From positions 682,001-746,000 of the forward strand of contig NZ_CP018194.1 in assembly GCF_001889545.1 (NCBI RefSeq): a stretch of 64,000 nt of DNA, written 5' to 3'. The position numbers and the translations under genes are program-made. The DNA is from Granulibacter bethesdensis (GTDB lineage: Bacteria > Pseudomonadota > Alphaproteobacteria > Acetobacterales > Acetobacteraceae). Position 1 is the first letter of the stretch; every line of letters begins with the position of its first letter. Shown here piece by piece: positions 37,753 through 47,899 of the stretch. The notes under the pieces are model-generated. The model was not told the DNA's origin. It saw nothing but the letters and a program-made list of their open reading frames with translations, and made no database searches.

Positions 37753-38088
37753 TCAGGCGGCATCAATTGCCGCCTGTTCCTCCGGCGTGCGCAGGGTCAG
37801 GGCCAGGGCATGCAGGCCGCCTGCGAATTCGGAGTCCAGCGCTTCGTGCACGGTGCGGGAGCGCTGGACGCGGGATATGCCGCGGAAAACTTCAGAGATC
37901 AGTGTCACGTTGAAATGTGTTTCGCCCGTGCTGGCCGGCCCTCGGCTCTGATGACGAAGTCCGGCATGGCCTGCGTGGCGGGCGCTGTCATCCTGCACAT
38001 CAAGATGAACCGGGTTAAAGCGGGCGCGTAAAACGTCCTCGATCCGCTGTGCACGGCTGCCTTCAGGGTGAGCTTGTTTCTGTATCAT
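37753..38088 (-). CDS. bolA: BolA family protein
   Basis: From ATG 38088 the protein has 111 residues. The BolA fold is seen in RAQRIEDVLRARFNPVHLDV, then GETHFNVTLISEVFRGISRVQRSRTVHE with the family's basic RxxRxxxV helix and conserved His positions. BolA proteins act with monothiol glutaredoxins in Fe-S and redox control. An upstream in-frame start at 38187 is unlikely. It is divergent from the J-domain gene, an arrangement common in alphaproteobacteria. Confidence 0.88.
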   Translation of the reverse strand: MIQKQAHPEGSRAQRIEDVLRARFNPVHLDVQDDSARHAGHAGLRHQSRGPASTGETHFNVTLISEVFRGISRVQRSRTVHEALDSEFAGGLHALALTLRTPEEQAAIDAA

Positions 38089-38200
38089 GCCGTCAGTATC
38101 GCTTTTTTTGCTGTTCTGCGAAAGAGTCTCAGGTGATATTGATCGGACTGCCACAGAACGGGTTGCGTTTCGTGCCTCCCGTTGCACATAAGAGGATATG

Positions 38201-38812
38201 ATGGCCAGACGCGCTCCGCGAACGAGGGCCTACGCGCCCGATCCGGACGCGCCGACCCGTGACTGTGACATGGCTGGCTGTGACATGCCGGCCGCTTATC
38301 GTGCACCAAAATCAAGGACCGAGCTGCGTCATTACTGGTGGTTCTGTCTGGAGCATGTGCGCGCCTACAATGCGTCATGGGATTTTTATAAGGGGATGAG
38401 CCCAGGGCAGATTGAGGCGCATCTGCGGGCTGATACCGCATGGCAGCGGCCGACCTGGCCTTTGGGCCAAAACGGTGTTCCCGTTGCGCCGGAAGACTTG
38501 TTGCGTGATCCGCTGGGCGTGCTACGCGATGGCCCGGCTGCTGCCCCCCGCCGTAAAAAACCGGAGGAGGAGCGGCCCCCCAAAGAATTACGGGAGCCGC
38601 TGATGATCATGAGCCTGCCCTGGCCTGTGACCTGGGACGATATCAGAAGCCGCTACAAGGAGCTGGCGAAGAGGTATCATCCCGATGCCAACGGAGGCAG
38701 CCGTGATGCCGAGGAGCGGCTGAAAGTCATCAATCAGGCCTATGCCACGCTGCGGCGTGGTCTGGCCGGGGAAACCGCCCGGCATGGAGACGCTTCCGAG
38801 CAGGCCGCCTGA
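38201..38812 (+). CDS. J-domain (DnaJ-like) protein with N-terminal Cys cluster
   Basis: 203 residues from ATG 38201. The N-terminal part has a Cys pattern (CDMAGCDMPAAYRAP and WWFCLEHV) that may bind zinc. The J domain is at the C-terminus (about 130-190): VTWDDIRSRYKELAKRYHPD with the invariant HPD, then EERLKVINQAYATLRR. J-domain proteins stimulate Hsp70 ATPase. It lies between bolA and cobS, a linkage widespread in alphaproteobacteria, which suggests a helper role for chelatase or Fe-S assembly, though unproven. Confidence 0.85.
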   Translation: MARRAPRTRAYAPDPDAPTRDCDMAGCDMPAAYRAPKSRTELRHYWWFCLEHVRAYNASWDFYKGMSPGQIEAHLRADTAWQRPTWPLGQNGVPVAPEDLLRDPLGVLRDGPAAAPRRKKPEEERPPKELREPLMIMSLPWPVTWDDIRSRYKELAKRYHPDANGGSRDAEERLKVINQAYATLRRGLAGETARHGDASEQAA

Positions 38813-38898
38813 TTCATGCCTCCCCATTCTGCCGTTTTTGCCTCTTTGTGCCTAATGACGTTACCGTGCTTCCTTCTTGAGACAGGACGAGTTCGCTG

Positions 38899-39933
38899 AT
38901 GACCAAGGTTGCCGCCATTTCCGAAACAAGGGATCTGGAGGAGGGGATTGCCCCAACCTCTGCATTGACTGTTCCCGACATCACTCTGCGTGTGAGAGAG
39001 GTGTTCGGCATTGATTCCGATATGGAGGTTCCTGCCTTCTCGATCCGGACCGAGCATGTGCCGGAGGCTGACCCGACCTATCGCTTCGATCCGGAAACGA
39101 CACTGGCCCTGCTGGCGGGTTATGCTCATAATCGCCGGGTGATGGTGCAGGGCTATCACGGTACCGGCAAGTCCACCCATATCGAGCAGGTGGCGGCGCG
39201 GCTTAACTGGCCCTGTATCCGCGTCAATCTGGACAGTCATATCAGCCGTATCGACCTGATCGGCAAGGATGCCATCGTACTGAAGGATGGCCGTCAGGTC
39301 ACGGAATTCCGCGAGGGGATTCTGCCCTGGGCTTTGCAGCATGCCTGTGCGCTGGTGTTCGACGAATACGATGCAGGCCGCCCGGATGTGATGTTCGTGA
39401 TCCAGCGCGTGCTGGAGGTCGAGGGCAAGCTGACCCTGCTGGACCAGAATCGCGTCATCCGCCCGCATCCTTCCTTCCGTTTGTTTGCGACTGCGAACAC
39501 GGTCGGGCTGGGTGATACGACCGGCCTGTACCACGGCACCCAGCAGATCAATCAGGGCCAGATGGACCGCTGGAACATTGTCACCACCCTGAATTATCTG
39601 CCGCATGCACAGGAGACGGAGATCGTGCTGGCCAAAATGGGCGTGGACGGATCGAAAAATCCGCAGGCTCGCAAGGAAGTGGAAAGCATGGTTGCTCTGG
39701 CGGAGCTGACCCGGGCAGGCTTCATCAATGGTGATATTTCCACGGTGATGTCGCCGCGCACGGTGATCACCTGGGCGCAGAATGCACAGATTTTCAAGGA
39801 TCTCGGTTTTGCATTCCGCGTCACCTTCCTGAACAAATGCGATGAGGCGGAGCGTACGACCGTGGCCGAGTATTATCAGCGCTGCTTTAACGAGGATATT
39901 CCGACCGGTCTGTTTAATCGGAAAGCCTTCTGA
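38899..39933 (+). CDS. cobS: Aerobic cobaltochelatase subunit CobS
   Basis: AAA+ ATPase subunit that powers cobalt insertion into hydrogenobyrinic acid a,c-diamide. 344 residues. Walker A is [20 protein letters not shown], Walker B is [14 protein letters not shown], and the sensor and arginine-finger region is [20 protein letters not shown]. The length fits CobS. The large subunit CobN is not in the window. cobT follows 20 bases downstream. Confidence 0.94.
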   Translation: MTKVAAISETRDLEEGIAPTSALTVPDITLRVREVFGIDSDMEVPAFSIRTEHVPEADPTYRFDPETTLALLAGYAHNRRVMVQGYHGTGKSTHIEQVAARLNWPCIRVNLDSHISRIDLIGKDAIVLKDGRQVTEFREGILPWALQHACALVFDEYDAGRPDVMFVIQRVLEVEGKLTLLDQNRVIRPHPSFRLFATANTVGLGDTTGLYHGTQQINQGQMDRWNIVTTLNYLPHAQETEIVLAKMGVDGSKNPQARKEVESMVALAELTRAGFINGDISTVMSPRTVITWAQNAQIFKDLGFAFRVTFLNKCDEAERTTVAEYYQRCFNEDIPTGLFNRKAF

Positions 39934-39953
39934 TCGCGGGCAGGCAGACGGGA

Positions 39954-41840
39954 ATGAGCGGCAGCAGGGATAACGGTCCCCCTTCGAAGGATGGCGGCGT
40001 GCGGGATGCTGTAAGCCGGGTTGATGAGTTCAAGAAGGCGACTTCCTCGGTCTTCCGCTCCATGGCGGGAACGCCGGAGGCTCAGGTGGCATTCCAGCCC
40101 GGCCCGTCGGTGCTGACCGGAAGGCGCGCGCGGCTGCCGATGCCGACGCGCGCCCTGCCGCCGGCCGAAATGGCCAAATTGCGCGGGGCTGCCGATAGTC
40201 TGGCCCTGCGGCTGCGCCATCATGACGAGGCCGTGCATCAGAGCCGTCAGCCAACCCAGCCGGAAGCCAGGGAAGTCTACGACGCTCTGGAACAGATGCG
40301 GGTGGAAGCCGTCGGCAGCCGTCATATGGCGGGGGTCGCCGCAAATCTGCAGGCCCGCCTGTCCGATGAATGCGAGACGGCTGGCTGTGATCGCATGACA
40401 AAGCGGGATCAGCTTCCGCTTTCCCGTGCCCTGTCCCTGCTGGCACGGGAAAAGATGACCGGTGAGCCCCTCCCGGCTTCAGTGCGGCATGTGCTCGATC
40501 TTTGGCGACCGCAGTTGGGCCCGGCGGTGCAGGATGCGCTGGCCGATCTGGTGCTGCATCAGGATGATCAGACCGCTTTTGCACGGGTGACACGGCGGCT
40601 TCTCTCAACCCTCGATCTGGAGCCATCCTCCTTTGATGAAAGTCAGCCGGACCCGCAGGAGCTGGAAGAAGGCGAGGACGAGGATCAGGGCGAGCAGTCC
40701 GGTGCGCAGGATAATGCGCCGGATGGCGAGGGCGAAAGCCGCAAGGAGCAGGACAGTATGCTCGGCGCCAGCCCGCAGGAGCTGGAAGAAACCGACTCCC
40801 GCGAGGAAACCGCCGATATTGGCTCTGACGAAGCCGCTGGAGACGGGGAGGACAGTCCGGGTGGCCCTCAGCAGCGGCGGGACATACAGGATGATCCGAA
40901 CAATACGGTCTATCGCGCTTTCACACAGGCTTATGATGAGGAAGTGGCGGCCGAGGATCTGTGCGACTCAGATGAGCTGACGCGCCTGCGACAGATGCTG
41001 GACCAACAGTTGCAGCATCTTCAGGGTGTGGTTTCGAAACTCGCCAATCGTCTTCAGCGTCGCCTTCTGGCACAGCAGACGCGGTCATGGACGTTCGATC
41101 TGGAAGACGGGTTGCTGGATGTCAGCCGTCTGGCGCGTGTCGTTGCCAATCCCACCGTGCCGCTCTCCTACAAGCGGGAGCGGGAGACGGAGTTTCGCGA
41201 TACGGTTGTCACCCTTTTGCTCGATAATTCAGGCTCCATGCGCGGGCGGCCAATTACGGTTGCGGCGATGTGCGGCGATATTCTGGCGCGCACACTGGAA
41301 CGCTGCGCGGTAAAGGTCGAGGTGCTGGGCTTCACGACCCGCGCATGGAAAGGCGGTCAGAGCCGGGAAGCCTGGGTTGCCGCCGGAAAACCGCGTCTGC
41401 CCGGGCGCCTGAACGATCTGCGCCACATCATCTACAAGGCGGCTGATACGCCATGGCGTCGTGCCCGCCGCAATCTCGGCCTGATGCTGCGGGAAGGACT
41501 GCTGAAGGAAAATATCGATGGCGAGGCTCTGCAATGGGCCTATCGTCGCCTGCTGGCCCGGCCGGAGCATCGCCGTATCCTGATGGTGATCAGCGATGGC
41601 GCACCGGTGGATGACAGCACGCTCTCCGTCAATCCGGGGAACTATCTGGAACGGCATCTGCGTGATGTGATCCGAGAGATCGAGGGACGCAATGCGGTCG
41701 AACTGGTAGCCATCGGCATCGGCCATGACGTCACACGTTATTACCGGCGTGCGGTAACGATCGTCGATGCGGAAGAGCTCGGCGGTACGATGATGCGGAA
41801 ACTGTCGGAACTGTTCGAGGAAGATAACAGGCGCCGATAA
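39954..41840 (+). CDS. cobT: Aerobic cobaltochelatase subunit CobT
   Basis: 628-residue partner of CobS. The N-terminal helical part reaches about 220. A strongly acidic linker (about 225-310, rich in Glu, Asp and Gln) is followed by a von Willebrand factor A domain (about 410-625) with the MIDAS motif in [11 protein letters not shown] and later [14 protein letters not shown]. This layout is the same as in characterised CobT proteins. A hairpin sits just after the stop. Confidence 0.94.
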   Translation: MSGSRDNGPPSKDGGVRDAVSRVDEFKKATSSVFRSMAGTPEAQVAFQPGPSVLTGRRARLPMPTRALPPAEMAKLRGAADSLALRLRHHDEAVHQSRQPTQPEAREVYDALEQMRVEAVGSRHMAGVAANLQARLSDECETAGCDRMTKRDQLPLSRALSLLAREKMTGEPLPASVRHVLDLWRPQLGPAVQDALADLVLHQDDQTAFARVTRRLLSTLDLEPSSFDESQPDPQELEEGEDEDQGEQSGAQDNAPDGEGESRKEQDSMLGASPQELEETDSREETADIGSDEAAGDGEDSPGGPQQRRDIQDDPNNTVYRAFTQAYDEEVAAEDLCDSDELTRLRQMLDQQLQHLQGVVSKLANRLQRRLLAQQTRSWTFDLEDGLLDVSRLARVVANPTVPLSYKRERETEFRDTVVTLLLDNSGSMRGRPITVAAMCGDILARTLERCAVKVEVLGFTTRAWKGGQSREAWVAAGKPRLPGRLNDLRHIIYKAADTPWRRARRNLGLMLREGLLKENIDGEALQWAYRRLLARPEHRRILMVISDGAPVDDSTLSVNPGNYLERHLRDVIREIEGRNAVELVAIGIGHDVTRYYRRAVTIVDAEELGGTMMRKLSELFEEDNRRR

Positions 41841-41847
41841 TGCCGGG

Positions 41848-41867
41848 CCGCCTGTGTTGTCAGGCGG
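41848..41867. terminator. Hairpin between convergent cobT and deacylase genes
   Basis: CCGCCTG pairs perfectly with CAGGCGG around a 6-base loop. It covers the stop codon of the minus-strand gene and lies 8 bases after the cobT stop. No T tract, so termination is uncertain. Confidence 0.45.
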
Positions 41868-42843
41868 GAATCGTCTCAAGGCGTTTCGCCAGTCTGACGG
41901 CGGTGTGTCCGGCGCTGGCCCGCAGGCTTGGCATCACCAGCAGACAGTCGTCATAGGGTGTCCGAACAGTTTCATCGCCATCATGGGCGATCAGAGTTCC
42001 GGCATGTGGAATAATGTGGCCGCCGACGAAAGCCTGTGTAAAGGCGAAGTGGCCGGTACGTGCTATGATCGTATGCGTGACGCTCCAGCATGGTACTGGG
42101 GGAGGAATATTCTGTTGTGACGGGATCATCTCCAGCGCCGCCAGCAGATTGAGTACAATCTGGTGCAGAGTTGTCACTGTCTCGGCATGCCAGTGCTGCC
42201 CACCTTCCACCAGTAAGGCGGTACGTTTGGTTCCGGCCTCGGAGAACGGGGTATAGTCGATCAGTCTGCGGCCAGTTGCATGTCCGTCATCGGCAATAGG
42301 AAGCGCCGGATCTCCCGCCTTACACCCCAGCGCCAGACCGTGTTGATTCCGTCCGCACAGGATCAGTGGCCGCGATGGCCACAACATGGAGTGCAGGTCG
42401 ATCAGGACATCCGCCGTGTCGATCAGTGGTTTGATTTCTCTGGCGCGGGATAGTTCATAGCCTTCTCGCAATCCGGTGCAGGCTTTGTCACAGGAAGAGG
42501 ATAGAAGGTCGCTCTGCCACACCCGGTTGAGATCCTCATCAACAAAGCGGCTGGCGATAGGTTGTCGGGGGTCGAAACGTGCAAAAGCGGCCAGATTGGC
42601 AAAGCCGAAAGTCAGGCAACCCTGTAATGGCCTGATGCCCTGTCTCAGCAGCTGATCCAGCACAATGGCACCGGCAATTTCATTGCCATGAGTCAGGGCG
42701 ACCAGCACAACATGAGGGCCAGGTCGAGGCCCGGTGATGCTGGTAAAGCCCTGTATACTGGTATTGCCGATGATCCACGGATCAAGGTCGGGCGTCTCCA
42801 GCCGGACGGTCAATTCAGGGATCATGGCAGAGGTGGTCTGCAT
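41860..42843 (-). CDS. Succinylglutamate desuccinylase / aspartoacylase family zinc hydrolase
   Basis: 327 residues from ATG 42843. Zinc ligands of the M14-like family are visible: His and Glu in LTHGNEIAGA, and His in VLIDLHSML. The catalytic Glu is likely in TALLVEGGQHW. Family members remove acyl groups from N-acyl amino acids. AstA/B/C/D arginine-succinyl genes are absent nearby, so AstE itself is unlikely; the substrate is unknown. The start is uncertain (TTG 42924 or ATG 42825 are possible). Confidence 0.8.
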   Translation of the reverse strand: MQTTSAMIPELTVRLETPDLDPWIIGNTSIQGFTSITGPRPGPHVVLVALTHGNEIAGAIVLDQLLRQGIRPLQGCLTFGFANLAAFARFDPRQPIASRFVDEDLNRVWQSDLLSSSCDKACTGLREGYELSRAREIKPLIDTADVLIDLHSMLWPSRPLILCGRNQHGLALGCKAGDPALPIADDGHATGRRLIDYTPFSEAGTKRTALLVEGGQHWHAETVTTLHQIVLNLLAALEMIPSQQNIPPPVPCWSVTHTIIARTGHFAFTQAFVGGHIIPHAGTLIAHDGDETVRTPYDDCLLVMPSLRASAGHTAVRLAKRLETIPA

Positions 42844-43019
42844 CACGGTTATGGTCTGAATCGGCGGATGATCAGTCGGGAAGAGTCCATGATTGAAAAT
42901 CCAACAGGATCGCAATGATTGCAATCAAGGTGGTGATTTTTTGTGCCGAAAACACTGCTTTCGCGTGGGTCCTGATCCGGTGCATTGACGTGCTGATCCA
43001 TGCACCGGATAGGAAGGAC

Positions 43020-44051
43020 ATGGTTGCTTCGTCTGTTGCTACAACCCCCGTTATGCTGCCTGCCATGCAGGGCTGTTCCTCTTCCGTGGAGCCTATGGGG
43101 CCTGCCGTGTGTCCTGCTGCCTGGGCTATCTCAGAGCCTTATGCTGGTTTGCAAGCCCAGATCAAAGGTATTGCAGAAGCGTTGGGGCTGGCCCCCGAGA
43201 TACGCTCTCTGAAGGCGCGCGGGATATGGAAAGGCTTGTCACCTTCCCTCTGGCCGATGCCGTTGCGCGGGATAGAACCAGAGGCGCTGGCGGGGGCGAT
43301 GCCGGAGATTATTATCGGTGGTGGCGGCATGGCGGCCCGGATCGGCGCGGCATTGAAATCCCGGTACCGGGCAGGGCTTCGTGTGGTGCAGGTCCAGCAT
43401 CCGCGTATGAATCCGGCCCGGTTCGATGTCGTGCTGGTGGCGGAGCATGATGGACTGACCGGTCCGAATGTTCTGGTGACCCGCAATGCGCTGCATGGCG
43501 TGACGCCACAGCGTCTGGCCGAGGCGGCGGCGATATGGGCGCCACGGTTTGCGCATCTGCCTCGCCCGTTGGTGGCCGTTCTGGTGGGTGGCTCCAATGG
43601 TCGCTACCGGCTGGATCGGGATGTGGCGGCAGCGTTGGGGGTTGATCTGGCGACCATGATGCAGGCTGATCATGTGGGGGTCGTGCTGACTCCGTCGCGC
43701 CGTACCGCGCCGGATGCTGTCTCCGCCCTGCGGCAGGCGCTGGAACCGCGGGGTGGATGGGTCTGGGATGGTGAGGGGGACAATCCTTATTTCGGATTGC
43801 TGGCCTGCGCCGACGCTATCGTGACGACCGAAGACAGTGTCTCCATGGTGTCGGAGGCGGTGGCGACTTCTGTGCCGGTCCTGTTGGCGCGGTTGCCGGG
43901 CCGTTCGCGTCGGATTGGTCAGTTCAATGATCGGATGATGGCCTGCGGCCGGGTCCGGTTGTTTCGCGGACGGCTGGAGCAATGGGCGACGGAGCCGCTG
44001 GATGATACGCCTGCGGTGGCGGCAGAGCTGCGCCATCGTCTGAATATCTGA
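43020..44051 (+). CDS. ELM1-family (DUF1022) glycosyltransferase-like protein
   Basis: About 343 residues. AWAISEPYAGLQAQIKGIAE matches the ELM1 start, where a W-hydrophobic segment and G-Q-Q pattern open a Rossmann-like fold. Further features are IIIGGGGMAARIGAAL, VQVQHPRMNPARFDVVLVAEHD, VAVLVGGSNGRYRLD and the end segment VTTEDSVSMVSEAVATSVPV, all typical. The plant homologue affects mitochondrial fission; bacterial members resemble GT-B glycosyltransferases. ATG 43020 has GGAAGG upstream; ATG 42915 also has AGGA and would add 35 residues. The next gene follows 21 bases later. Confidence 0.8.
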   Translation: MVASSVATTPVMLPAMQGCSSSVEPMGPAVCPAAWAISEPYAGLQAQIKGIAEALGLAPEIRSLKARGIWKGLSPSLWPMPLRGIEPEALAGAMPEIIIGGGGMAARIGAALKSRYRAGLRVVQVQHPRMNPARFDVVLVAEHDGLTGPNVLVTRNALHGVTPQRLAEAAAIWAPRFAHLPRPLVAVLVGGSNGRYRLDRDVAAALGVDLATMMQADHVGVVLTPSRRTAPDAVSALRQALEPRGGWVWDGEGDNPYFGLLACADAIVTTEDSVSMVSEAVATSVPVLLARLPGRSRRIGQFNDRMMACGRVRLFRGRLEQWATEPLDDTPAVAAELRHRLNI

Positions 44052-44072
44052 GTCAAGGATTGGAAGACGGGT

Positions 44073-45944
44073 ATGCTGGATATCAGAACCTTTGATAACC
44101 GCCAGGGTGGCAACGTTCTCTACAAGGCGCTGGCGCATCCTCTGGCGGCGGAGGCAGCCTCCCGTCTGACCCGTCAGTTGGCGGGCAAGGGGGAGGTCGC
44201 CGTCTTCGATCCCGAGGGAATCGCCCGGACCCTGTTCGTCATGCTGCCCGAACTACCGCCGGTGGAAGCACTATATGTGCAGGATACGGAACGCCTGCAG
44301 GAGCCGGATGTGCGTCCGGTGACCGATCTGCCGCGCAGCGGCGCGAAGATCGTGCTGGTGGCGACGTTCGATACGATGCGGTTGGCCGACCGTCTTGAAT
44401 CTCTGATGCCCGAGGGGGCGGAGCTGGTCACGCTGGCGGATATCCGTATTCCGGAGGCACTGCAGACCGCGCCGCGCTATCTCGACAGGCTGAATTTTGC
44501 GACCAATTTTGCGTTTTTCCGGGACCAGAATGGTCTTTCCACCAGATTGGTCACCGCCAATTACTGGGCCGGATACGGTGCAAACTCGGTCCGGCTGTGG
44601 CTGCGTCTGTTTGCGCAGGATGGATCGGTGCTGGCAACGTGGGAACAGCCGGTGCCTGCCGGTCCCGGTGGTATTGTCATTGACAGCCGCGAGGTGAGGG
44701 CACGCTTCAATCTGCCTGAATTCACCGGCCAGCTTTTCATCCATGCCATCGGTGTTGCCGGGCATGATGTGGTGAAATACGCCGTGGATACTTATGGCGG
44801 TGATTCATTATCCTGCACCCATGATGCCAATGCATGGCCGTCTGAACGCTATGCCGGTCTGCCCGCCCCGCGTGAGGATGAGCGTGTGATCCTGTGGGTG
44901 CAGAACAGTCACGCCGTGCCGATTCCGGCGGGAGCCATCGCGCTGGATCGCATGGGCGCGGAAAAACCGGTGGCGCTGGATCGGGTTATTCCTCCTTTCG
45001 CGACCGAGGCGCTGGATGTTGCCGCGCTGCTGCCTGGTCTGCACTGGCCTGCTCAGGTGGAGATTCTGGCAGGCCGCCATGTGGTCAGACCGCGCTATGA
45101 GGTGATCCGCGGTGCATTGACCCGCATTGCGCATCCGAATGTGGAGCGCGCCGATCTGCGGCCCGATCCGGGCATCCGTACCCTGTCGCCATTGCTGGGG
45201 AGGGGCTATCTGCTGCCATTCCCGATCCTGCCGCGTCGGTATTTCCGCAGTATCGCCCAGCCGACCCCGATGGCGCATGAGCAGAACTCGCTGCCGCTCC
45301 GGCTCGATCTGTTCACGCCGGACGGGAAGAAGGTGGCGGAGCATTTTCTGGGGAACCTGCCGCGTCACCATGGCCTGGCGCTCGATCTGGACACTATTCT
45401 GCCGGAGGACGCGCTGCCGGAGGGTGGCCATGGCGAGCTGGTCTATGACTTCCGTGAGGGTGGGGAGGCCGATGGCTGGCTGCACGGCCTGTTCCGTTAC
45501 GAGCATCGCGTCTCCGGTCATGCGGCGGAGACCAGCTTCGGCGCACATATCTACAACACGGCGATGACTTATCGCGGGGAGCCGCAATCCTATTCCGGGC
45601 CACCGCCGGGCCTGTCCACGCGGCTGTTCCTGAAACTGGGCTCGGATGGGCTGGAGAGCTTCGCGCATCTGATCTATCCGGCTTCCGCGCCGTGGCGCAC
45701 GCTGTCCCGTACTTCCCTGCTGCTGTATGATGCGGAGGGCAAGGTGATTGCCGAGGAATCCCTTGCGATTCCCTGCTCCGGCAGTCATGTGGTGCGACCC
45801 CACCGTATTTTTGGTCCGACGCTGATGGAGGTGGCGGGAAGGGGCGGATATGTGCTGATCCGTGACCGTACCTGTCGACTGTTCGGCTATCATGGTCTTG
45901 AGCGGGCGGATGCTTTCTCGCTGGATCATATGTTCGGATTCTGA
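44073..45944 (+). CDS. Large uncharacterised protein downstream of the ELM1-family gene
   Basis: 623 residues, no signal peptide and no transmembrane helix. I do not recognise a family. The first 130 residues look like an alpha/beta domain (KALAHPLAAEAASRLTRQLA; AKIVLVATFDTMRLADRLE). The rest is rich in beta strands with aromatic clusters (TANYWAGYGANSVRLWLRLF, YDFREGGEADGWLHGLFRYE), resembling paired jelly-roll or Ig-like domains. It ends in DHMFGF. It is spaced 21 bases behind the ELM1-like gene, so the two are likely one unit. It may be cell-envelope related. Confidence 0.6.
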   Translation: MLDIRTFDNRQGGNVLYKALAHPLAAEAASRLTRQLAGKGEVAVFDPEGIARTLFVMLPELPPVEALYVQDTERLQEPDVRPVTDLPRSGAKIVLVATFDTMRLADRLESLMPEGAELVTLADIRIPEALQTAPRYLDRLNFATNFAFFRDQNGLSTRLVTANYWAGYGANSVRLWLRLFAQDGSVLATWEQPVPAGPGGIVIDSREVRARFNLPEFTGQLFIHAIGVAGHDVVKYAVDTYGGDSLSCTHDANAWPSERYAGLPAPREDERVILWVQNSHAVPIPAGAIALDRMGAEKPVALDRVIPPFATEALDVAALLPGLHWPAQVEILAGRHVVRPRYEVIRGALTRIAHPNVERADLRPDPGIRTLSPLLGRGYLLPFPILPRRYFRSIAQPTPMAHEQNSLPLRLDLFTPDGKKVAEHFLGNLPRHHGLALDLDTILPEDALPEGGHGELVYDFREGGEADGWLHGLFRYEHRVSGHAAETSFGAHIYNTAMTYRGEPQSYSGPPPGLSTRLFLKLGSDGLESFAHLIYPASAPWRTLSRTSLLLYDAEGKVIAEESLAIPCSGSHVVRPHRIFGPTLMEVAGRGGYVLIRDRTCRLFGYHGLERADAFSLDHMFGF

Positions 45945-45998
45945 GGCTTACCTTCGCAGACAGGTCGGCGCAGTCCGGCCACAAAAAGGAACGGATCT

Positions 45999-46904
45999 TT
46001 GCCTGCCAACGGAAACTCTCCAGTTGCGGTTGAACTGATCGCAGTGCTGGCGGCGGTCTCTGATGGTGATCCGCAGATGCTGACGGTGCAGGAAGGGCAC
46101 GCTCTTCCTTCCGGCCCGTTTGAGGAAGGGCATCGCTCGCTTCAGGCTGGCACACGCTCCTGGGTGGAGCGGCAGACCGGCCATCCGCTGGGGTATATCG
46201 AGCAGCTTTACACTTTCGCTGATCATGACCGTGCCGGGGATGGCCGCCGGGCAATTTCCATTTCCTATCTCGGGTTGACCCGCATGGCGGAGCGGGAGGC
46301 GGGTTGGCGCAACTGGTATGCCTATTTCCCGTGGGAAGACCGGCGCGAGACAGGCGGGGTCGCGCTGGGGGCGGAGATCGCCCGGCGTCTGGAAACATGG
46401 ATCGCCGGAGCCGAGGGAATGCTCCGCCAGCAGCGGAAATTGCGACGCGATGCCGCCTTTGGCACCGGTGGAGAGAAGTGGAACGAGGAACTCGTTCTGC
46501 AACGTTATGAGCTTTTGTACGAAGCGGGGCTGGTGGCCGAATCCCGTGCTCCGACAGCCGGGCGTGTGCCGGGAATATCTATGCTGTATGACCATCGCCG
46601 TATTCTGGCGACCGCAATTGCAAGGCTGCGGGCCAAGATCAAATACCGCCCGGTGGTGTTTGAACTGATGCCGGATGCTTTTACACTCGGTCAGCTTCAG
46701 GTGGCGATGGAGGCTCTGGCCGGACACCGCTTGCACAAGCAGAACTTTCGTCGCCAGATGGAGCAGCAGGAACTGGTCGAGGAAACAGGCGCCATGGCAG
46801 TCCAGACAGGTGGCCGCCCTGCGAAACTGTACCGCTTCCGGGGCGCTGTGATGCGGGAGCGGAGTATGGCTGGTTCCAAACTGCCCCTGGCCCGGGTACC
46901 CTGA
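45999..46904 (+). CDS. nadQ: NadQ/NrtR-like transcriptional regulator of NAD biosynthesis
   Basis: 301 residues from a TTG with AAAAGGA upstream. The N-terminal part (about 10-150) has the overall order of a NUDIX domain (VELIAVLAAVSDGDPQMLTV, YIEQLYTFADHDRAG) but no intact NUDIX box. The C-terminal winged helix (about 220-285: LMPDAFTLGQLQVAMEALAG, HKQNFRRQMEQQELVEETG, GGRPAKLYRF) is as in NrtR. This matches the alphaproteobacterial NadQ group as I recall it, a repressor of nadABC sensing an NAD-related ligand. nadABC starts about 1.9 kb downstream behind two palindromes. Confidence 0.78.
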   Translation: MPANGNSPVAVELIAVLAAVSDGDPQMLTVQEGHALPSGPFEEGHRSLQAGTRSWVERQTGHPLGYIEQLYTFADHDRAGDGRRAISISYLGLTRMAEREAGWRNWYAYFPWEDRRETGGVALGAEIARRLETWIAGAEGMLRQQRKLRRDAAFGTGGEKWNEELVLQRYELLYEAGLVAESRAPTAGRVPGISMLYDHRRILATAIARLRAKIKYRPVVFELMPDAFTLGQLQVAMEALAGHRLHKQNFRRQMEQQELVEETGAMAVQTGGRPAKLYRFRGAVMRERSMAGSKLPLARVP

Positions 46905-46989
46905 CTGTTTCAGCTTGTCGGGCTATCGGTGCCGGGTATCCGGATCGGATCAGATCGGATCAGAAATAAAAGAAAGGGAGCATGCATTC

Positions 46990-47349
46990 ATGGCCGGAAA
47001 AATGCTGGATTGGGCTGCCTATCGGGGCCAGTTGGGCGGTGAACTGGGAAAGCTGGCGAAGGTTAACCCGGATGTCCTGAAAGGCCACGATATTCTCGCG
47101 GCGGCAGCGCCGTCTCCGAATGTGCTGGATGCCAAAACAAGGGAACTGATCGCACTGGCTGTCGCTGTGACGACACGCTGCGATGGTTGTCTGGCATTCC
47201 ATACCGAGGCCGCCCGCAAGGCGGGCGCCACGAAAGAAGAAGTAGCCGAAGCTTTGGGGGTTGCTATCGCCCTGAATACCGGCGCGGCTCTGGTCTATTC
47301 TGCCCGCGCCATGGATGCGTTTGGTGAGCAGGGGACCGAGCCTGGGTGA
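46990..47349 (+). CDS. AhpD/carboxymuconolactone decarboxylase-family protein
   Basis: 119 residues from ATG 46990 (AAAGGGAG upstream). The AhpD-type redox signature CDGCLAFH (CxxC with a nearby His) sits at about residues 65-72, preceded by DAKTRELIALAVAVTTR and followed by GATKEEVAEALGVAIALN. Such proteins are small thiol peroxidases or disulfide reductants. A role in peroxide defence is plausible; nothing in the neighbours confirms it. Confidence 0.82.
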   Translation: MAGKMLDWAAYRGQLGGELGKLAKVNPDVLKGHDILAAAAPSPNVLDAKTRELIALAVAVTTRCDGCLAFHTEAARKAGATKEEVAEALGVAIALNTGAALVYSARAMDAFGEQGTEPG

Positions 47350-47510
47350 AAAGCCAGCCACCGCTTCCATGCGAAGCAGATGGCAAGGCGTCCATTGACC
47401 GGCCATGTGTTACGCAGGCAGATTGGCTTTCGCGCAGAGTGTGACGCTCAGCGGAGTGAGCAGACTGCGACGATCTGTAACGAGGCTGGCTATAATGAGG
47501 GCTGGAACGT

Positions 47511-47876
47511 ATGCAATTATTCAAAGCCGGACTGATCATGGGAATCCTGCTGGCCTCCAGCCATGCCCATGCCCAGCTCAATCCGTTTCACACCAGCGTT
47601 GACGGTTCATCCCTCAACAAGAGCGATCTGGCCACTCTTGGTAAGGCAGCGGGACCGCTTTTCGGAAACGAGCCTCTGTTCAACGGTTCAACCCAACCGT
47701 GGTCCAATCCCAAAACCGGTAACAGCGGCACGCTGACCCTGATCGAACAGTACCAAAAGGACGGAATGCCCTGCCGCAAGATCAGGTATGACGTCATGCT
47801 GAAAAGGCGCAATGCTCCGAATGTCTATACGCTCGACTGGTGTAAGACAGCGCAAGGCGTGTGGAAAACACGCTGA
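47511..47876 (+). CDS. Small secreted protein, RT0821/17-kDa surface-antigen-like
   Basis: 121 residues with a signal peptide (MQLFKAGLIMGILLASSHAH, cleavage near AHA at 21). The C-terminal part (SGTLTLIEQYQKDGMPCRKI, LDWCKTAQGVWK) has the pair of Cys and the x-G-x-PCR / C...GxW pattern of the RT0821/Lpp0805 surface protein domain. The glycine-zipper region of the 17-kDa antigens is absent. Likely periplasmic or surface attached. Confidence in the family is moderate. Confidence 0.6.
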   Translation: MQLFKAGLIMGILLASSHAHAQLNPFHTSVDGSSLNKSDLATLGKAAGPLFGNEPLFNGSTQPWSNPKTGNSGTLTLIEQYQKDGMPCRKIRYDVMLKRRNAPNVYTLDWCKTAQGVWKTR

Positions 47877-47899
47877 TTTCCAACTGTACGAGGCTGGAT

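Noticed and set aside
37757-37775. GGCGGC/GCCGCC hairpin after the pepsin-like gene as a terminator
   Set aside because: It lies in the last codons of bolA, has a short stem and no T tract; it is explained by the bolA coding sequence.
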